A DNA stretch of 64,000 nucleotides from Nitrosarchaeum sp. (GTDB lineage: Archaea; Thermoproteota; Nitrososphaeria; Nitrososphaerales; Nitrosopumilaceae): positions 124,001-188,000 of the forward strand of contig NZ_JAILWF010000003.1 of assembly GCF_025699065.1 (NCBI RefSeq). The letters are read 5' to 3'. The notes under the pieces were generated by a model. That model ran no database searches. It had not been told where the DNA came from and saw only the letters and a list, made by a program, of their open reading frames with translations. Positions 26,126 through 35,158 of the stretch are shown one piece after another (the stretch's first letter is position 1; the number at the start of each line of letters is the position of its first letter). The position numbers and the translations under genes were made by a program.

Positions 26126-26953
26126 TTATCTTTCTAACTCTTTAATTTTTTCCGCTGTGATCTCGGCAGCTCTTCTTCCTGAAAATAGCATTGACCCATA
26201 TGTTGGACCCATTCTTGCTAATCCATGTGTTTCAGTCACAGACATTCCAGCAGCTACTAGTCCTGGATAGACTTCACCAGTTTTGTTAACTACATGCTCT
26301 TCTCCTTCATTTACGTACATTGGGTTCATCCCTTTCCATTCCACCAATCCTCTATCGACTAATCGTTTTACTGCAACAGAATCATGTCCTGATGCATCAA
26401 TGATCATTTTTGCTTCAAGTGCAATTGGATCTACGCAGGTGATATTTCTTGGTAATGCTGATACTGGCATCCAATTAACAACAATGCCACAGACTCTACC
26501 ATTCTTTAAAACAAGATCATCAAACTTTGTAAGATTGAGGAATTTTACTCCGGCATCGCATGCTGCTGCAATTAATTTAGAAACTGCATGTGGTCCTGGT
26601 GTCAAGTATAATCCTTCTGAAACTTTTTTGTATGGGACTCCTAATTCATCCCAAATTTTTTGAGCTGGTTCTCTAACAGTTACTGGATTCATCATATATC
26701 CACCTAGCCAATAACCTCCTCCAAGGTAATTGTTTTGTTCAATAACTAAAACTTTGAAACCCATGTTTGAAAGATCTCGACTTGCTGTTAATCCTGCAGG
26801 GCCTGCACCGATAATTATTACATCTGATTGTGCCCTATCTATTAGAACTGAATGCCATTCATTTGCAATTGCTCGAGTAATCTCAACCTCACTAACATCT
26901 GTGAATATTTTTGTTGATTTTTCTGCAACAGTAGCTTTTTGCACGAAAATCAA
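26126..26953 (-). CDS. thi4: Thiamine thiazole synthase Thi4 (Cys type)
   Basis: Makes the ADP-thiazole precursor of thiamine from NAD, glycine and a sulfur source. FAD/NAD loop DVIIIGAGPAGLTA, the LGGGYWLGGYMMNP segment and the C-terminal GLARMGPTYGSMLFSGRRAAE are clear. At the decisive position the sequence reads Cys173-Val-Asp-Pro, aligned with yeast Cys205, where methanogen Thi4 enzymes have His. This suggests the protein gives up its own cysteine sulfur and works once (inference from the residue). Start TTG 26953; a GTG three codons later is possible. Confidence 0.93.
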   Translation of the reverse strand: MIFVQKATVAEKSTKIFTDVSEVEITRAIANEWHSVLIDRAQSDVIIIGAGPAGLTASRDLSNMGFKVLVIEQNNYLGGGYWLGGYMMNPVTVREPAQKIWDELGVPYKKVSEGLYLTPGPHAVSKLIAAACDAGVKFLNLTKFDDLVLKNGRVCGIVVNWMPVSALPRNITCVDPIALEAKMIIDASGHDSVAVKRLVDRGLVEWKGMNPMYVNEGEEHVVNKTGEVYPGLVAAGMSVTETHGLARMGPTYGSMLFSGRRAAEITAEKIKELER

Positions 26954-27091
26954 GATTCATAGAACCAATTAATACTTTACCACTTTTTAAAATTAGGATG
27001 AACTAATTCTGAATCACTGGCAATTTTTAACATGAGGAAAATTCATGTATGGTATTGAACCGTTTTCTCCTAAACTTCCCTATATCAAAAA

Positions 27092-27099
27092 TTTATATC
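27092..27099 (+). promoter_or_regulatory. TATA box of the sulfite reductase operon
   Basis: TTTATATC centred about 29 bases before the TTG start at 27125, with no Shine-Dalgarno in between. This implies a leaderless or nearly leaderless mRNA. The spacer is shared with the divergent thi4 gene. Confidence 0.5.
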
Positions 27100-27124
27100 A
27101 TAACTCAAAGCACTTTCTATTGTA

Positions 27125-28933
27125 TTGACAGTAACTGATCTTAAACAATCGTATTCTGATTCTCCCAAGCCTAAAATTAATTGGGCAAGGGTTGAAGAAG
27201 CTGAAAATTTTGCAAATACTGTAAAATTATTCCGTCAGGGTAAATACGACGAAGACAGTTTTAGACGATATAGACTCCAACATGGAGCATATGGCACCAG
27301 AATGACTAATGACTATGCAATGGTCCGAATTAAATTACCTGCAGGGGAAATCTATCCTAATCAAATTGAAAAAATATCTCAACTAAGTGAACAATTTTCT
27401 ATAGGTAGTGCTCATTTTTCTACACGAGAAAATATCCAATTACATTGGGTAATACTAGAAGATGTCTCTGAAATTTTACGTGGATTAGCCGAAGTCGGTC
27501 TTACCTCTCGTGAAGCATGTGGTAATTCTGTACGAAATGTAATGTGCAGTCCTTTATCTGGAGTTTGTCCAGATGAAGAATTTGATTCAACACCATATGC
27601 ACTTGCAACTGCAAGATTCTTTTTGAGAAATCCAATGTCTCAGAATCTCCCAAGGAAATTTAAATTCAATTTTACATGTTGTGAAAAACATGGCATGGTA
27701 AGAATGGTTGATGTTGGATTAATTCCCCAAACTAGAGAATTGGACGGTTCTATCCAAAAAGGATTTAAAATCTTTCTTGGTGGCGGGTTAGGTAACAGAT
27801 CATTTGTAGGTCATCAGTTAGAAGAGTTTACTCCAGAAGAAGATCTTTTGTATACATCAATTGCTGTTTTAAGAATTTTTGACAGACTTGGCGACAGAAA
27901 AAATATGGCACGAAATAGAATGCGTTATCTTGTAAATGATATGGGTTGGGATAAATTCCAAAATTTGGTTCTTAAAGAAAGAGCTATTGTGAGAGCAACT
28001 CAATCAGTTGTAACTAATCTTGAAGTAGATCATACTCTGTCAGTAATTAAAAGACCAATCAAAATATCAGATGAAAGTGGAAGTCCTAATCCTGATGGTT
28101 ACACAAGGTGGTTAAAGACAAATACCCTAAAACAAAAACAATCTCTATATCACTCCGTGTTTATTACTTTAGAGGCTGGCGATATCACCTCTAACCAATT
28201 ATCTGAACTTGCAACTATTATCCGAGAATTTTCCTCTGAAGGACATGCAAGAGCTGGTTTTGTTCAAAACATCGCTTTACGATACGTTCATGAAGATGAT
28301 TTGCCACGGTTATACTCAAAATTACTTGCTGTAGGATTGGCAAAATCTGGTGCATTGACTATGGCAGCACCCATAGGATGCTCCGGTACAACTTCATGTA
28401 ATCTCGCCTTGACTAATTCTCATAGATTGGCAAAGGAAATTCAGAGAAAATTTCTTGAACTGAAATTAGATCAAGATGACGATTTACGTGATTCATCAAT
28501 AAAGATTAGTGGCTGTCCCAACTCTTGCGGTCAACATGGAATTGCAACAATAGGTTTCTTTGGAGGTGGAGGTAGAGTTGGAAAAGAAATGTTCCCTAAT
28601 TATCAGATGTCATTAGGTGGACGTTCTGATGGTGAAACAATGCTTGGAGTAACATGTCATAGAATACCTGCTAAACGAGTCATCCCAGTAATTTTAAAAA
28701 TTATAGAATTATTTAAACAAAACAAAAAATCTGATGATACTCTTAAAGAATGGATTCATAGAATCGTAAATGGAAAAGAAGATTCTGAAATAAAATCTGT
28801 TTTAGATATGAGAAAAGTTTTGGACCCATTAACAATCCCACCAACTAAAGAAGATGATCCTGACTTTTACAATGACTTTGGAAGTGATTCAAGCTATCAC
28901 ACAAAAACAGGAAAAGGCGAATGTGCAGCATGA
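27125..28933 (+). CDS. Ferredoxin-type sulfite (nitrite) reductase, sirohaem protein
   Basis: A 602-residue reductase with two repeated sirohaem/Fe4S4 halves. The cluster ligands are in GCSGTTSCN and SGCPNSCGQHG. The N-terminal half has STRENIQLHW and REACGNSVRNVMCSP. The family reduces sulfite to sulfide or nitrite to ammonia with six electrons; in this sulfur-gene context assimilatory sulfite reduction is more likely. A rhodanese gene overlaps its stop (ATGA), so sulfide and sulfane-sulfur handling are coupled in one operon. Confidence 0.9.
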   Translation: MTVTDLKQSYSDSPKPKINWARVEEAENFANTVKLFRQGKYDEDSFRRYRLQHGAYGTRMTNDYAMVRIKLPAGEIYPNQIEKISQLSEQFSIGSAHFSTRENIQLHWVILEDVSEILRGLAEVGLTSREACGNSVRNVMCSPLSGVCPDEEFDSTPYALATARFFLRNPMSQNLPRKFKFNFTCCEKHGMVRMVDVGLIPQTRELDGSIQKGFKIFLGGGLGNRSFVGHQLEEFTPEEDLLYTSIAVLRIFDRLGDRKNMARNRMRYLVNDMGWDKFQNLVLKERAIVRATQSVVTNLEVDHTLSVIKRPIKISDESGSPNPDGYTRWLKTNTLKQKQSLYHSVFITLEAGDITSNQLSELATIIREFSSEGHARAGFVQNIALRYVHEDDLPRLYSKLLAVGLAKSGALTMAAPIGCSGTTSCNLALTNSHRLAKEIQRKFLELKLDQDDDLRDSSIKISGCPNSCGQHGIATIGFFGGGGRVGKEMFPNYQMSLGGRSDGETMLGVTCHRIPAKRVIPVILKIIELFKQNKKSDDTLKEWIHRIVNGKEDSEIKSVLDMRKVLDPLTIPPTKEDDPDFYNDFGSDSSYHTKTGKGECAA

Positions 28934-29733
28934 GCCAAGAAAAAGCAATCAAGACAACAACTAACGTTGATTCATTAAGATCTGAAATTAGGGATAAAAG
29001 TGTCAGAGTAATTGATGTGCGAAGAGAAGATGATTATAAACAAAGTCATATTCCAACTGCAGTTAATCTTCCACTGGCACATTTATTATCTGATGATAGT
29101 CCAGAACGTGTTTTAAAACTTGTAAATTCAATGGGTATAGATGATGAAACTCCCGTAGTTATTTATGATGATACATTTGGTGCACTTGCATCTAGAGTTG
29201 CCTGGACATTGGAATATCTTGGTCATTCTGATGTGTCTTTGCTTGAAACGACTTTTAGTACGTGGAAATCCTTAGGTTTGGAAAATGATAATCTAGTACC
29301 AAATATTCAAAGTAAAGAACATTCCATTCATTTAAGACCTGAAATTTTAGCTACTTCTGATTATTTGGAAAAATCTAAGGATAACTCTGGTGTTATTCTA
29401 ATTGATAATAGAGAGAGGTTAAACTACCTTGAGCAACACATCCCAGGTGCGATTAATATCCCATATAGAACGCTTGCAACTCAAGATAAAATTTTACGAT
29501 CTAAGGACGATATGAAACGACTTTTAGAAAATCGTAGAATTTCAGGCGATTCTGAAATCATTACTTACTGCGGTAGTGTAGGAACTTTATCTGGTTTGGC
29601 ATATTATGCATTAAAATCAGTGGGATTGTCAAATGTCAAATTGTATGTCCGTTCTTTTAAAGAATGGAAAGGCCTTGAAAAACCCATAGTGAAACAACAA
29701 GATGCTCACTATTGGGATTTATCTGCAGAATGA
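28930..29733 (+). CDS. Two-domain rhodanese / 3-mercaptopyruvate sulfurtransferase-like protein
   Basis: A 267-residue tandem rhodanese. Domain 1 (about 12-115) has IDVRREDDYKQSHIPTAVNLP but reads YDDTFGA where an active Cys would be, so it is structural, as is usual for N-terminal halves. Domain 2 has IDNRERLNYLEQHIPGAINIP and active Cys in TYCGSVGTLSG. It moves sulfane sulfur to an acceptor. I placed the start at ATG 28930, which overlaps the reductase stop codon; a start nine bases earlier is possible. Confidence 0.92.
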   Translation: MSQEKAIKTTTNVDSLRSEIRDKSVRVIDVRREDDYKQSHIPTAVNLPLAHLLSDDSPERVLKLVNSMGIDDETPVVIYDDTFGALASRVAWTLEYLGHSDVSLLETTFSTWKSLGLENDNLVPNIQSKEHSIHLRPEILATSDYLEKSKDNSGVILIDNRERLNYLEQHIPGAINIPYRTLATQDKILRSKDDMKRLLENRRISGDSEIITYCGSVGTLSGLAYYALKSVGLSNVKLYVRSFKEWKGLEKPIVKQQDAHYWDLSAE

Positions 29734-30852
29734 CTAGGTTATTTCGTTTCTAAGTTTTTTGGTAATTGTCACTTCTACATTATCAAAAAGATTTAGCATC
29801 TTTGTTTTATTTTCAATAAGATAATCTACACCTCTATCTTTTAATCTGATTTTCCATAATCTTATCTCTCTGTGTTCTTCAAAGAATTGCTCAATCATTT
29901 GCTCTCCTGATTTTGTTGGGTCGATAAATACTTCAAAAAGATCCATTGTCTTTTCAATATCTTCTTCTTCTATCGCTTCTCTAACTGATTGTATTGCTTG
30001 GCTAATCTCTTTTAGATTCTTAACAGGTTTTGGTAATTGTTTTTTTGTAATTCCAAATAATCCTTTCTTTTCTTTTCCCATTCTTTCTGCAACTTCTCTT
30101 GAAAGATCATATATTGGAATTTTACTTAGACCGTCTCGTTTTTCATTTTGGACGATTAATCCCTTCTCCAGTAATTTTCTTAATGCATCTTCCGCATCAA
30201 CTTTATCTAGAAACGTTGTCCATACAATAGAACCAAGTGTATGATATCCTTGTCGTATTGATTCTAAAACCACGACTTCTACAATTCTTTTAAAACCTTC
30301 TTCAATTCTGACATTTGCAAAATCTTTATCTCTAATTGATTTTCTTGCATTTTTTACATCAATCTCAATTGAGCGCTTTAATGCTTCAAGTGATTCTGGA
30401 ACTTGATTTACTAGTGACAGAAAACATGCTTTGTTATACCATGCCATTGCGTATGTTGGATCTGATTCTACTGCTTTTTCAATTGCATCAAGTGCTTTCG
30501 CATAATTTTTTTGCTCATAATGAACTAATGCCTTTAAATTCCAGGCCTCTGGATTGGTGACATCTATATCTAAAATTTTATCATAAATCTTTAGTGCATC
30601 ATTATAATCTTCTAAATGAAATCTTGCATATCCTAATTTCATCAATGTTTCAATGTTGTCTGGTTCTATTCGTAATGCTTGCTCGAATATATCTGCTGCT
30701 TCCTCAAGCTTTTCATCTGCCATGAGGTTTATGCCTTTTTTGAATAATTTTTTACGATTATAGTCTGGATCTACTAAGCTAGTCTCAGTTCCGAGTTCTT
30801 TTTCTTCCCCATTGTCTTTATCCTTTGACTTTTTTTGAAATAGTTTCTTCAC
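29734..30852 (-). CDS. TPR-repeat protein
   Basis: A 372-residue soluble protein. After a highly charged ~30-residue start, residues ~35-165 hold about four tetratricopeptide repeats (for example LEEAADIFEQALRIEPDN, YNDALKIYDKILDID, YAKALDAIEKAVESDP). The C-terminal half, from about 170, looks like a winged-helix-type segment (DAEDALRKLLEKGLIVQNEK) followed by helices. TPRs mediate protein contacts; partner unknown. Divergent from the collagen-like gene and convergent with the rhodanese gene. Confidence 0.85.
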   Translation of the reverse strand: MKKLFQKKSKDKDNGEEKELGTETSLVDPDYNRKKLFKKGINLMADEKLEEAADIFEQALRIEPDNIETLMKLGYARFHLEDYNDALKIYDKILDIDVTNPEAWNLKALVHYEQKNYAKALDAIEKAVESDPTYAMAWYNKACFLSLVNQVPESLEALKRSIEIDVKNARKSIRDKDFANVRIEEGFKRIVEVVVLESIRQGYHTLGSIVWTTFLDKVDAEDALRKLLEKGLIVQNEKRDGLSKIPIYDLSREVAERMGKEKKGLFGITKKQLPKPVKNLKEISQAIQSVREAIEEEDIEKTMDLFEVFIDPTKSGEQMIEQFFEEHREIRLWKIRLKDRGVDYLIENKTKMLNLFDNVEVTITKKLRNEIT

Positions 30853-30928
30853 TAGCTCATCTTTGGGCTTTTGTCTAGATAAATACTATCCTGATTTGAG
30901 CCTAGTTCTACATGAATTATTATTTCTA

Positions 30929-31084
30929 ATGGACATTTTTTTGAGGCTAATTGACTTCACTGGTGATAAAAAAACCGGTTATTTTGCACCAAATACAGAA
31001 ATACTTGGAATTTACACAAACGATTATGTCTTCAAGGTTGGAGGTTCACGGTCAAGCCCCATTCAAACAATCTGGTATCTATGA
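30929..31084 (+). other. Out-of-frame 5' piece of the collagen-like gene (likely frameshift)
   Basis: From ATG 30929 this frame reads a sensible beta-strand-rich peptide ([17 protein letters not shown], then [12 protein letters not shown]) and then loses sense after base 31039. GGTT-GGA-GGTT at 31036-31046 is a 7-bp tandem duplication. Removing 31040-31046 joins this frame to the downstream one as [15 protein letters not shown], a smooth continuation. I infer that the ancestral gene began here and suffered a 7-bp insertion, or that the sequence holds an error there. Confidence 0.45.
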
Positions 31085-32633
31085 GGTGCAGATCTTCATT
31101 ACTGACTCTAAACCATCTGTTGATAAAATTAGAACTAAGCAATTTTCTTCACTCTGGAAAGGAAACTTCCATCTTAGAGTGAAGGATGGAATGTTTGCCG
31201 AGACACTTGGTTCTGACACAAATCCAATTCCATCATCTATTTCTGATCTTGATACTATTTGGATTGTAGTCGTTGATCTATTTTCTTCATTACATTCTGT
31301 ATTTGATGTGTCATTAGGTTCTGGTGAAAGTAAACCTGAAAGTAAACCAGAACCTAAACGTGAAACTAAATCTGAAATTGAATCTCCAAAACCACAACGT
31401 ACTGCTAAGTCGTCTTCTGATTCTATGCATGGCGCACCCGGTCCAATGGGTGACAAAGGTCCAACAGGTCCACCCGGTCCAATGGGTGACAAAGGTCACA
31501 CAGGACCCACTGGTCCACCCGGTCCAATGGGTGACAAAGGTCCAACAGGTCCTCAGGGGTTTCCTGGTGACAAAGGTCCACAAGGTGACAAAGGTCCAAT
31601 GGGTGACAAAGGTCCACCTGGAGAAAAAGGAATTACTGGAGATAAAGGAGATAAAGGTGATAAGGGAATTTTTGGTCCTCCTGGAGAAAAAGGTGACAAA
31701 GGTTCAACTGGTCCAATGGGTGACAAAGGTCCCGAAGGAATACGAGGTCCCATTGGTCCTCCTGGAGATAAAGGATTAACTGGTCCAACTGGCGATAAAG
31801 GCCCAATTGGATTACGGGGAATCCCTGGAGAAAAAGGTGACAAAGGTCCACAAGGTGACAAAGGTGAAAGAGGATTAACAGGTCCAACAGGTCCTATTGG
31901 GGATAAAGGTCCTACCGGACAATCTGGTGTTCAAGGAGAAAAAGGTATTCAAGGTCTTCCTGGACCAATTGGAGAAAAAGGTCCAACTGGCCCTATTGGT
32001 GACAAAGGCCCAATTGGTATGCAAGGTCCAACTGGAGATAAAGGATTAACCGGTCCAACTGGACCCCTTGGTGACAAAGGTCCAATCGGACCACCTGGTC
32101 TAATTGGAGAAAAAGGTCCACGAGGTCCTGAAGGTCCTGTTGGAGAAAAAGGTCCACAAGGTCCACAAGGTCCTGCAGGTGCAAAAGGTCTAACAGGCGT
32201 ACCTGGTCCACAAGGAGAAAAGGGAGAAAAAGGTCCAGTTGGTCTACAAGGTGATAAAGGATTAACAGGTCCGACTGGTCCTGTTGGAGAAAAAGGTCCA
32301 CAAGGTCCACAAGGCCCACAAGGTGAAAGAGGAGCATCTGGACCTTCTGGTGAAGAGGGTCCACAAGGTCCACAAGGTATTCAAGGCCCACAAGGCGAAA
32401 GAGGTCAAACTGGCCCATTAGGTCCACAAGGAGAACGCGGTCCTATAGGCGAGCAAGGTCCAGTTGGTCCTGCAGGACCTAGAGGTCCACCAGGTCCACC
32501 CGGAGAAAAAGGTCCAGCTGGTGGAATGTCAATTGAACAAAAGGCTCTGTTTAAAGAACTTTTAGAAATACTAACTACTAAAAATATCATCAGTACTGAG
32601 GACCAAATTAAATTAATGAGTTATCTTTACTAA
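31026..32633 (+). CDS. Collagen-like protein with 121 uninterrupted Gly-X-Y triplets
   Basis: As read here, 535 residues from ATG 31026. Residues ~1-105 form a beta-rich domain ([32 protein letters not shown]). A Pro/Lys/Glu/Ser linker follows to ~135. Then comes a perfect triple-helix region of 121 triplets rich in GPP, GPT, GDK and GEK, ending in a ~35-residue helical tail ([15 protein letters not shown]). Lys and Asp/Glu at neighbouring triplets are known to stabilise collagen without hydroxyproline. No signal peptide is visible, so location is unclear. The true start may be 30929 if the 7-bp duplication upstream is real. A small gene follows after 22 bases. Confidence 0.85.
   Translation: MSSRLEVHGQAPFKQSGIYEVQIFITDSKPSVDKIRTKQFSSLWKGNFHLRVKDGMFAETLGSDTNPIPSSISDLDTIWIVVVDLFSSLHSVFDVSLGSGESKPESKPEPKRETKSEIESPKPQRTAKSSSDSMHGAPGPMGDKGPTGPPGPMGDKGHTGPTGPPGPMGDKGPTGPQGFPGDKGPQGDKGPMGDKGPPGEKGITGDKGDKGDKGIFGPPGEKGDKGSTGPMGDKGPEGIRGPIGPPGDKGLTGPTGDKGPIGLRGIPGEKGDKGPQGDKGERGLTGPTGPIGDKGPTGQSGVQGEKGIQGLPGPIGEKGPTGPIGDKGPIGMQGPTGDKGLTGPTGPLGDKGPIGPPGLIGEKGPRGPEGPVGEKGPQGPQGPAGAKGLTGVPGPQGEKGEKGPVGLQGDKGLTGPTGPVGEKGPQGPQGPQGERGASGPSGEEGPQGPQGIQGPQGERGQTGPLGPQGERGPIGEQGPVGPAGPRGPPGPPGEKGPAGGMSIEQKALFKELLEILTTKNIISTEDQIKLMSYLY
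31431..32519 (+). repeat. Gly-X-Y coding repeat of the collagen-like gene
   Basis: 1089 bases made of 9-bp units GGNnnnnnn, with recurring 18-27-bp blocks such as GGTCCAATGGGTGACAAA. The near-identical blocks would allow slippage or recombination that changes triplet number in frame. The antisense strand stays open by the same periodicity and does not code. Confidence 0.9.
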
Positions 32634-32655
32634 TGAATAACAACGTGAAATACTG

Positions 32656-32940
32656 ATGAGTGAAAATCCAGAAAAAATAGAATTTAAGATGTTAGATTAC
32701 AAACGTCTTGAAAATGATTTTGTATCTTTTGAATTAGAAGATGGAACAATCGTGAAAGTAAAAGTTGATTTAGATAGAGTTGGAATTGCTGTTAATTTCA
32801 AAAATCCTGATGGTACTCCTCATTATGCAATTAATACATCAGTAAAGCTTTCGATCACGCCTCCTAACAAAACATTTACAGTTCAAAAAAATAATATCAA
32901 AGGAAAAAGCTCACAACCGCCAAGTCAAATGTTCTCGTAA
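32656..32940 (+). CDS. Hypothetical small protein downstream of collagen-like gene
   Basis: A 94-residue soluble protein with a beta-strand pattern: FVSFELEDGTIVKVKVDLDRVGIAVNF, then a Ser/Gln/Pro-rich tail. Spacing of 22 bases to the collagen-like gene suggests one transcript, so it may act with it. I recognise no family. Confidence 0.7.
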   Translation: MSENPEKIEFKMLDYKRLENDFVSFELEDGTIVKVKVDLDRVGIAVNFKNPDGTPHYAINTSVKLSITPPNKTFTVQKNNIKGKSSQPPSQMFS

Positions 32941-33111
32941 TCAAAATTTCTACAAATTATGTATTGTTTATTTTAAATTCTTTTAATATCCTATAATGTG
33001 TTTTTGACCCATGTTAATCTTTATGGCCATTACGTTTGCTTTTGGAATTGTACTGGTACATTCATAGAATGTACCGATTTTCTTTTTATGATAAATGTAA
33101 TGTCATATCTG

Positions 33112-33963
33112 ATGACGACAAAAACTATCTTGATGATGTTGCCAATTTTATGTGCAATTGCATTATTGTTTACTCCGTCTGCAGTATATGCTCATGCCGG
33201 ACATAGTCACGGTGGCGGTGGTGGATGTTCAAACTGTACTCCTCCTACATTGGGCGTTGATGATAGTGGTAAAAGACTGGTTTCTGGAGGATTCGCTATC
33301 AATGATCAGACATTTGATGTAGAATTATTCCGCCAAGATCTCGACTCTCAAATTCTTCAAATTGGAGAACCTGTAGAAATCACCCTGAAAATATATGATG
33401 ATTCTGGGTATGATGCACTAAAACATGTTGAGCTGAATCTGGGTTATGAGGAAAAATTCTTGTCTGGAGTAATGGTTCCACATCATTCAGTTACTATTGA
33501 ATGGAGTAAGACGTTTGATGGAAAAACCACAACAGCCGTTTTTGACAAACAACAACTAGTCAAAGATGTCAGTGTTCAAGTTATTGACAATAATCCAATC
33601 GTTGGTGTAAAGTTCACTTTTACACCTGTACAAAAATTTGATGCAAATACAATTGTCACAAAGATCTGGGATCAAAAGAGAAATGCCAGTATAAACTATT
33701 TCCATAACGTACTCGATATAGTCTCAAATGAACCTGCATCCGTTTTGGTAAATTCTGTGAAATCCATGCCTGAAAAAATATCTGAGAAAACCACACAAGA
33801 ATCAACCATTTCCAATTCTCTAATTGACAAAGTAAATCAGGACATCAAATGCAGTACAAAAGATGTACATCTATTACGTGCATCAGATAACAGTCCCGTT
33901 TGTGTCGATGCGTACCAAGCGTCAATACTAATCCAAAACAATTGGGCAATTCCCGCCCAATAA
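33112..33963 (+). CDS. Exported protein with His/Gly/Cys-rich mature N-terminus
   Basis: A 283-residue secreted protein. Residues 1-27 form a signal peptide (ILMMLPILCAIALLF...VYA). The mature end then has HAGHSHGGGGGCSNC, a strong candidate metal (Cu or Zn) site. The body is beta-rich (EITLKIYDDSGYDALKHVELNL) like an immunoglobulin-type domain. The C-terminus has CSTKDVHLLRASDNSPVCV, a Cys pair seen in other exported proteins of this group. Start taken at ATG 33112; the frame is open 38 codons further but that part is not coding-like. The next exported gene follows after 11 bases. Confidence 0.8.
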   Translation: MTTKTILMMLPILCAIALLFTPSAVYAHAGHSHGGGGGCSNCTPPTLGVDDSGKRLVSGGFAINDQTFDVELFRQDLDSQILQIGEPVEITLKIYDDSGYDALKHVELNLGYEEKFLSGVMVPHHSVTIEWSKTFDGKTTTAVFDKQQLVKDVSVQVIDNNPIVGVKFTFTPVQKFDANTIVTKIWDQKRNASINYFHNVLDIVSNEPASVLVNSVKSMPEKISEKTTQESTISNSLIDKVNQDIKCSTKDVHLLRASDNSPVCVDAYQASILIQNNWAIPAQ

Positions 33964-33974
33964 TTTTTTTTAAC

Positions 33975-34718
33975 ATGGCTTCTAAATTATTTCTTATTTT
34001 TACATTAATGCTTTTTACATTTGGAATGTTTTCTACGGCATTTGCCCATTCTACAAAAGTTGTTGGAGATTTTAAAATAGAAACAGGTTGGGAAAACGAA
34101 CCACCTTTGATGGGAATGGATAATGCAATAGAAATTACAGTGTCACTAGCAGAAGAGTCTGATAAGCTGATCTATGATATGGTTTTTTTTAATAAAATAG
34201 ATGATTCTACAGACAAAGCAATTGAGAAACATCTTTCTGGACTTGCAGATAAAATTGAGGTCAGTATATCTACAGGTGGATCAAAAACATTTCTTTTACT
34301 AGAAGAGAATAAAGAAAATTTGGGTGTATATCATGCCAAATTCGTACCTATTAATCCAGGAGCACACACAATTCATTTGTATGGTATTATAAAGAATCTA
34401 GAGTTTGAGATGACGTCTCAAATCGAAGCAGTAAAAATATCTGACAGCGCACAAATTCCTGATTGGATTAGAAACAATGCAAAATGGTGGTCAGATGGAG
34501 CAATAACGGATGCAGATTTTGTTAAAGGAATACAATTTCTAGCGCAACAAGGTATAATCAAAATAGAACAAACAACAGAATCTTCTGTCACATCTCAAGA
34601 GATACCTCAATGGATTAGAAACAATGCAAAATGGTGGTCAGATGGAGCAATAACGGATGCAGATTTTGTTAAAGGAATACAATTTCTAGCGCAACAAGGT
34701 ATAATCAAAGTTTCTTAA
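33975..34718 (+). CDS. Exported protein with two identical IPxWIRNNAKWW repeats
   Basis: A 247-residue secreted protein. Signal peptide residues 1-24 (KLFLIFTLMLFTFG...AFA). An N-terminal beta-sandwich-like domain (~25-155) resembles that of its upstream neighbour. Then two copies of a ~35-residue repeat, IPxWIRNNAKWWSDGAITDADF through to GIIK, a motif I know from many exported thaumarchaeal proteins, probably a surface or protein-contact module. The two copies are identical over 99 bp of DNA. Start ATG 33975 lies right after the previous gene. Confidence 0.82.
   Translation: MASKLFLIFTLMLFTFGMFSTAFAHSTKVVGDFKIETGWENEPPLMGMDNAIEITVSLAEESDKLIYDMVFFNKIDDSTDKAIEKHLSGLADKIEVSISTGGSKTFLLLEENKENLGVYHAKFVPINPGAHTIHLYGIIKNLEFEMTSQIEAVKISDSAQIPDWIRNNAKWWSDGAITDADFVKGIQFLAQQGIIKIEQTTESSVTSQEIPQWIRNNAKWWSDGAITDADFVKGIQFLAQQGIIKVS
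34464..34709 (+). repeat. Two perfect 99-bp direct repeats, 147 bp apart
   Basis: 34464-34562 and 34611-34709 are base-for-base identical, from TGGATTAGAAAC to GGTATAATCAAA, including third codon positions. This indicates a recent duplication or gene conversion within the exported-protein gene. Confidence 0.92.
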
Positions 34719-34827
34719 TCTATTTTTCTGCTTGTTACAATTTTACTTGATACATTACAATAATTCGTTTTTATTATGAATTAATCCGTGTTGTCTTGAT
34801 TGTTTTTATCTAATAACAAATGTTTTC

Positions 34828-35034
34828 TTAGAGTTCGACTTTTGGATTTTTATTCTCTTTTCTAAGTTTTTTAAGAAATACGGATGTTTTGACTTTTAAT
34901 TCCAACAATACTTCTTGCATTTCTTCTCTATAGTCCTGTTTGACATCATCCAAATTAATCCCTTTTAGATAATTATCAAATGATGATTTAACTAATACTG
35001 TTCTTTTCTTCATTTTTTGAGACCAATTTGGCAC
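34828..35034 (-). CDS. Hypothetical small basic protein
   Basis: A 61-68-residue lysine-rich helical protein (FDNYLKGINLDDVKQDYREEMQEVLLELKVKTSVFLKKL). The start is either GTG at 35034 or ATG at 35013; a TTTTAAAAATAC stretch about 25 bases before the GTG favours a leaderless GTG start. No family recognised. A role with nucleic acid is possible from its charge only. Confidence 0.6.
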   Translation of the reverse strand: MPNWSQKMKKRTVLVKSSFDNYLKGINLDDVKQDYREEMQEVLLELKVKTSVFLKKLRKENKNPKVEL

Positions 35035-35158
35035 AATCTCTTTTACGTATTTTTAAAATTTTTCTTGGATTTTTCTGATAATTGTAGGTTTGTTATTAGA
35101 AATTAGAAAAAGGAAAACGAATCGTCATCCTATGACGATTGTTAATGTTTTAGACGTT

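Noticed and set aside
26954-27124. TPP riboswitch between thi4 and the sulfite reductase
   Set aside because: No CTGAGA core or matching stem set on either strand; the spacer fits two back-to-back promoters.
31079-32590. Long reverse- and alternate-frame readings over the collagen-like gene
   Set aside because: They arise from the 9-bp periodicity of Gly-X-Y codons; composition is Leu/Val/Asp- or Pro/Ser-repetitive, without starts, motifs or promoters.
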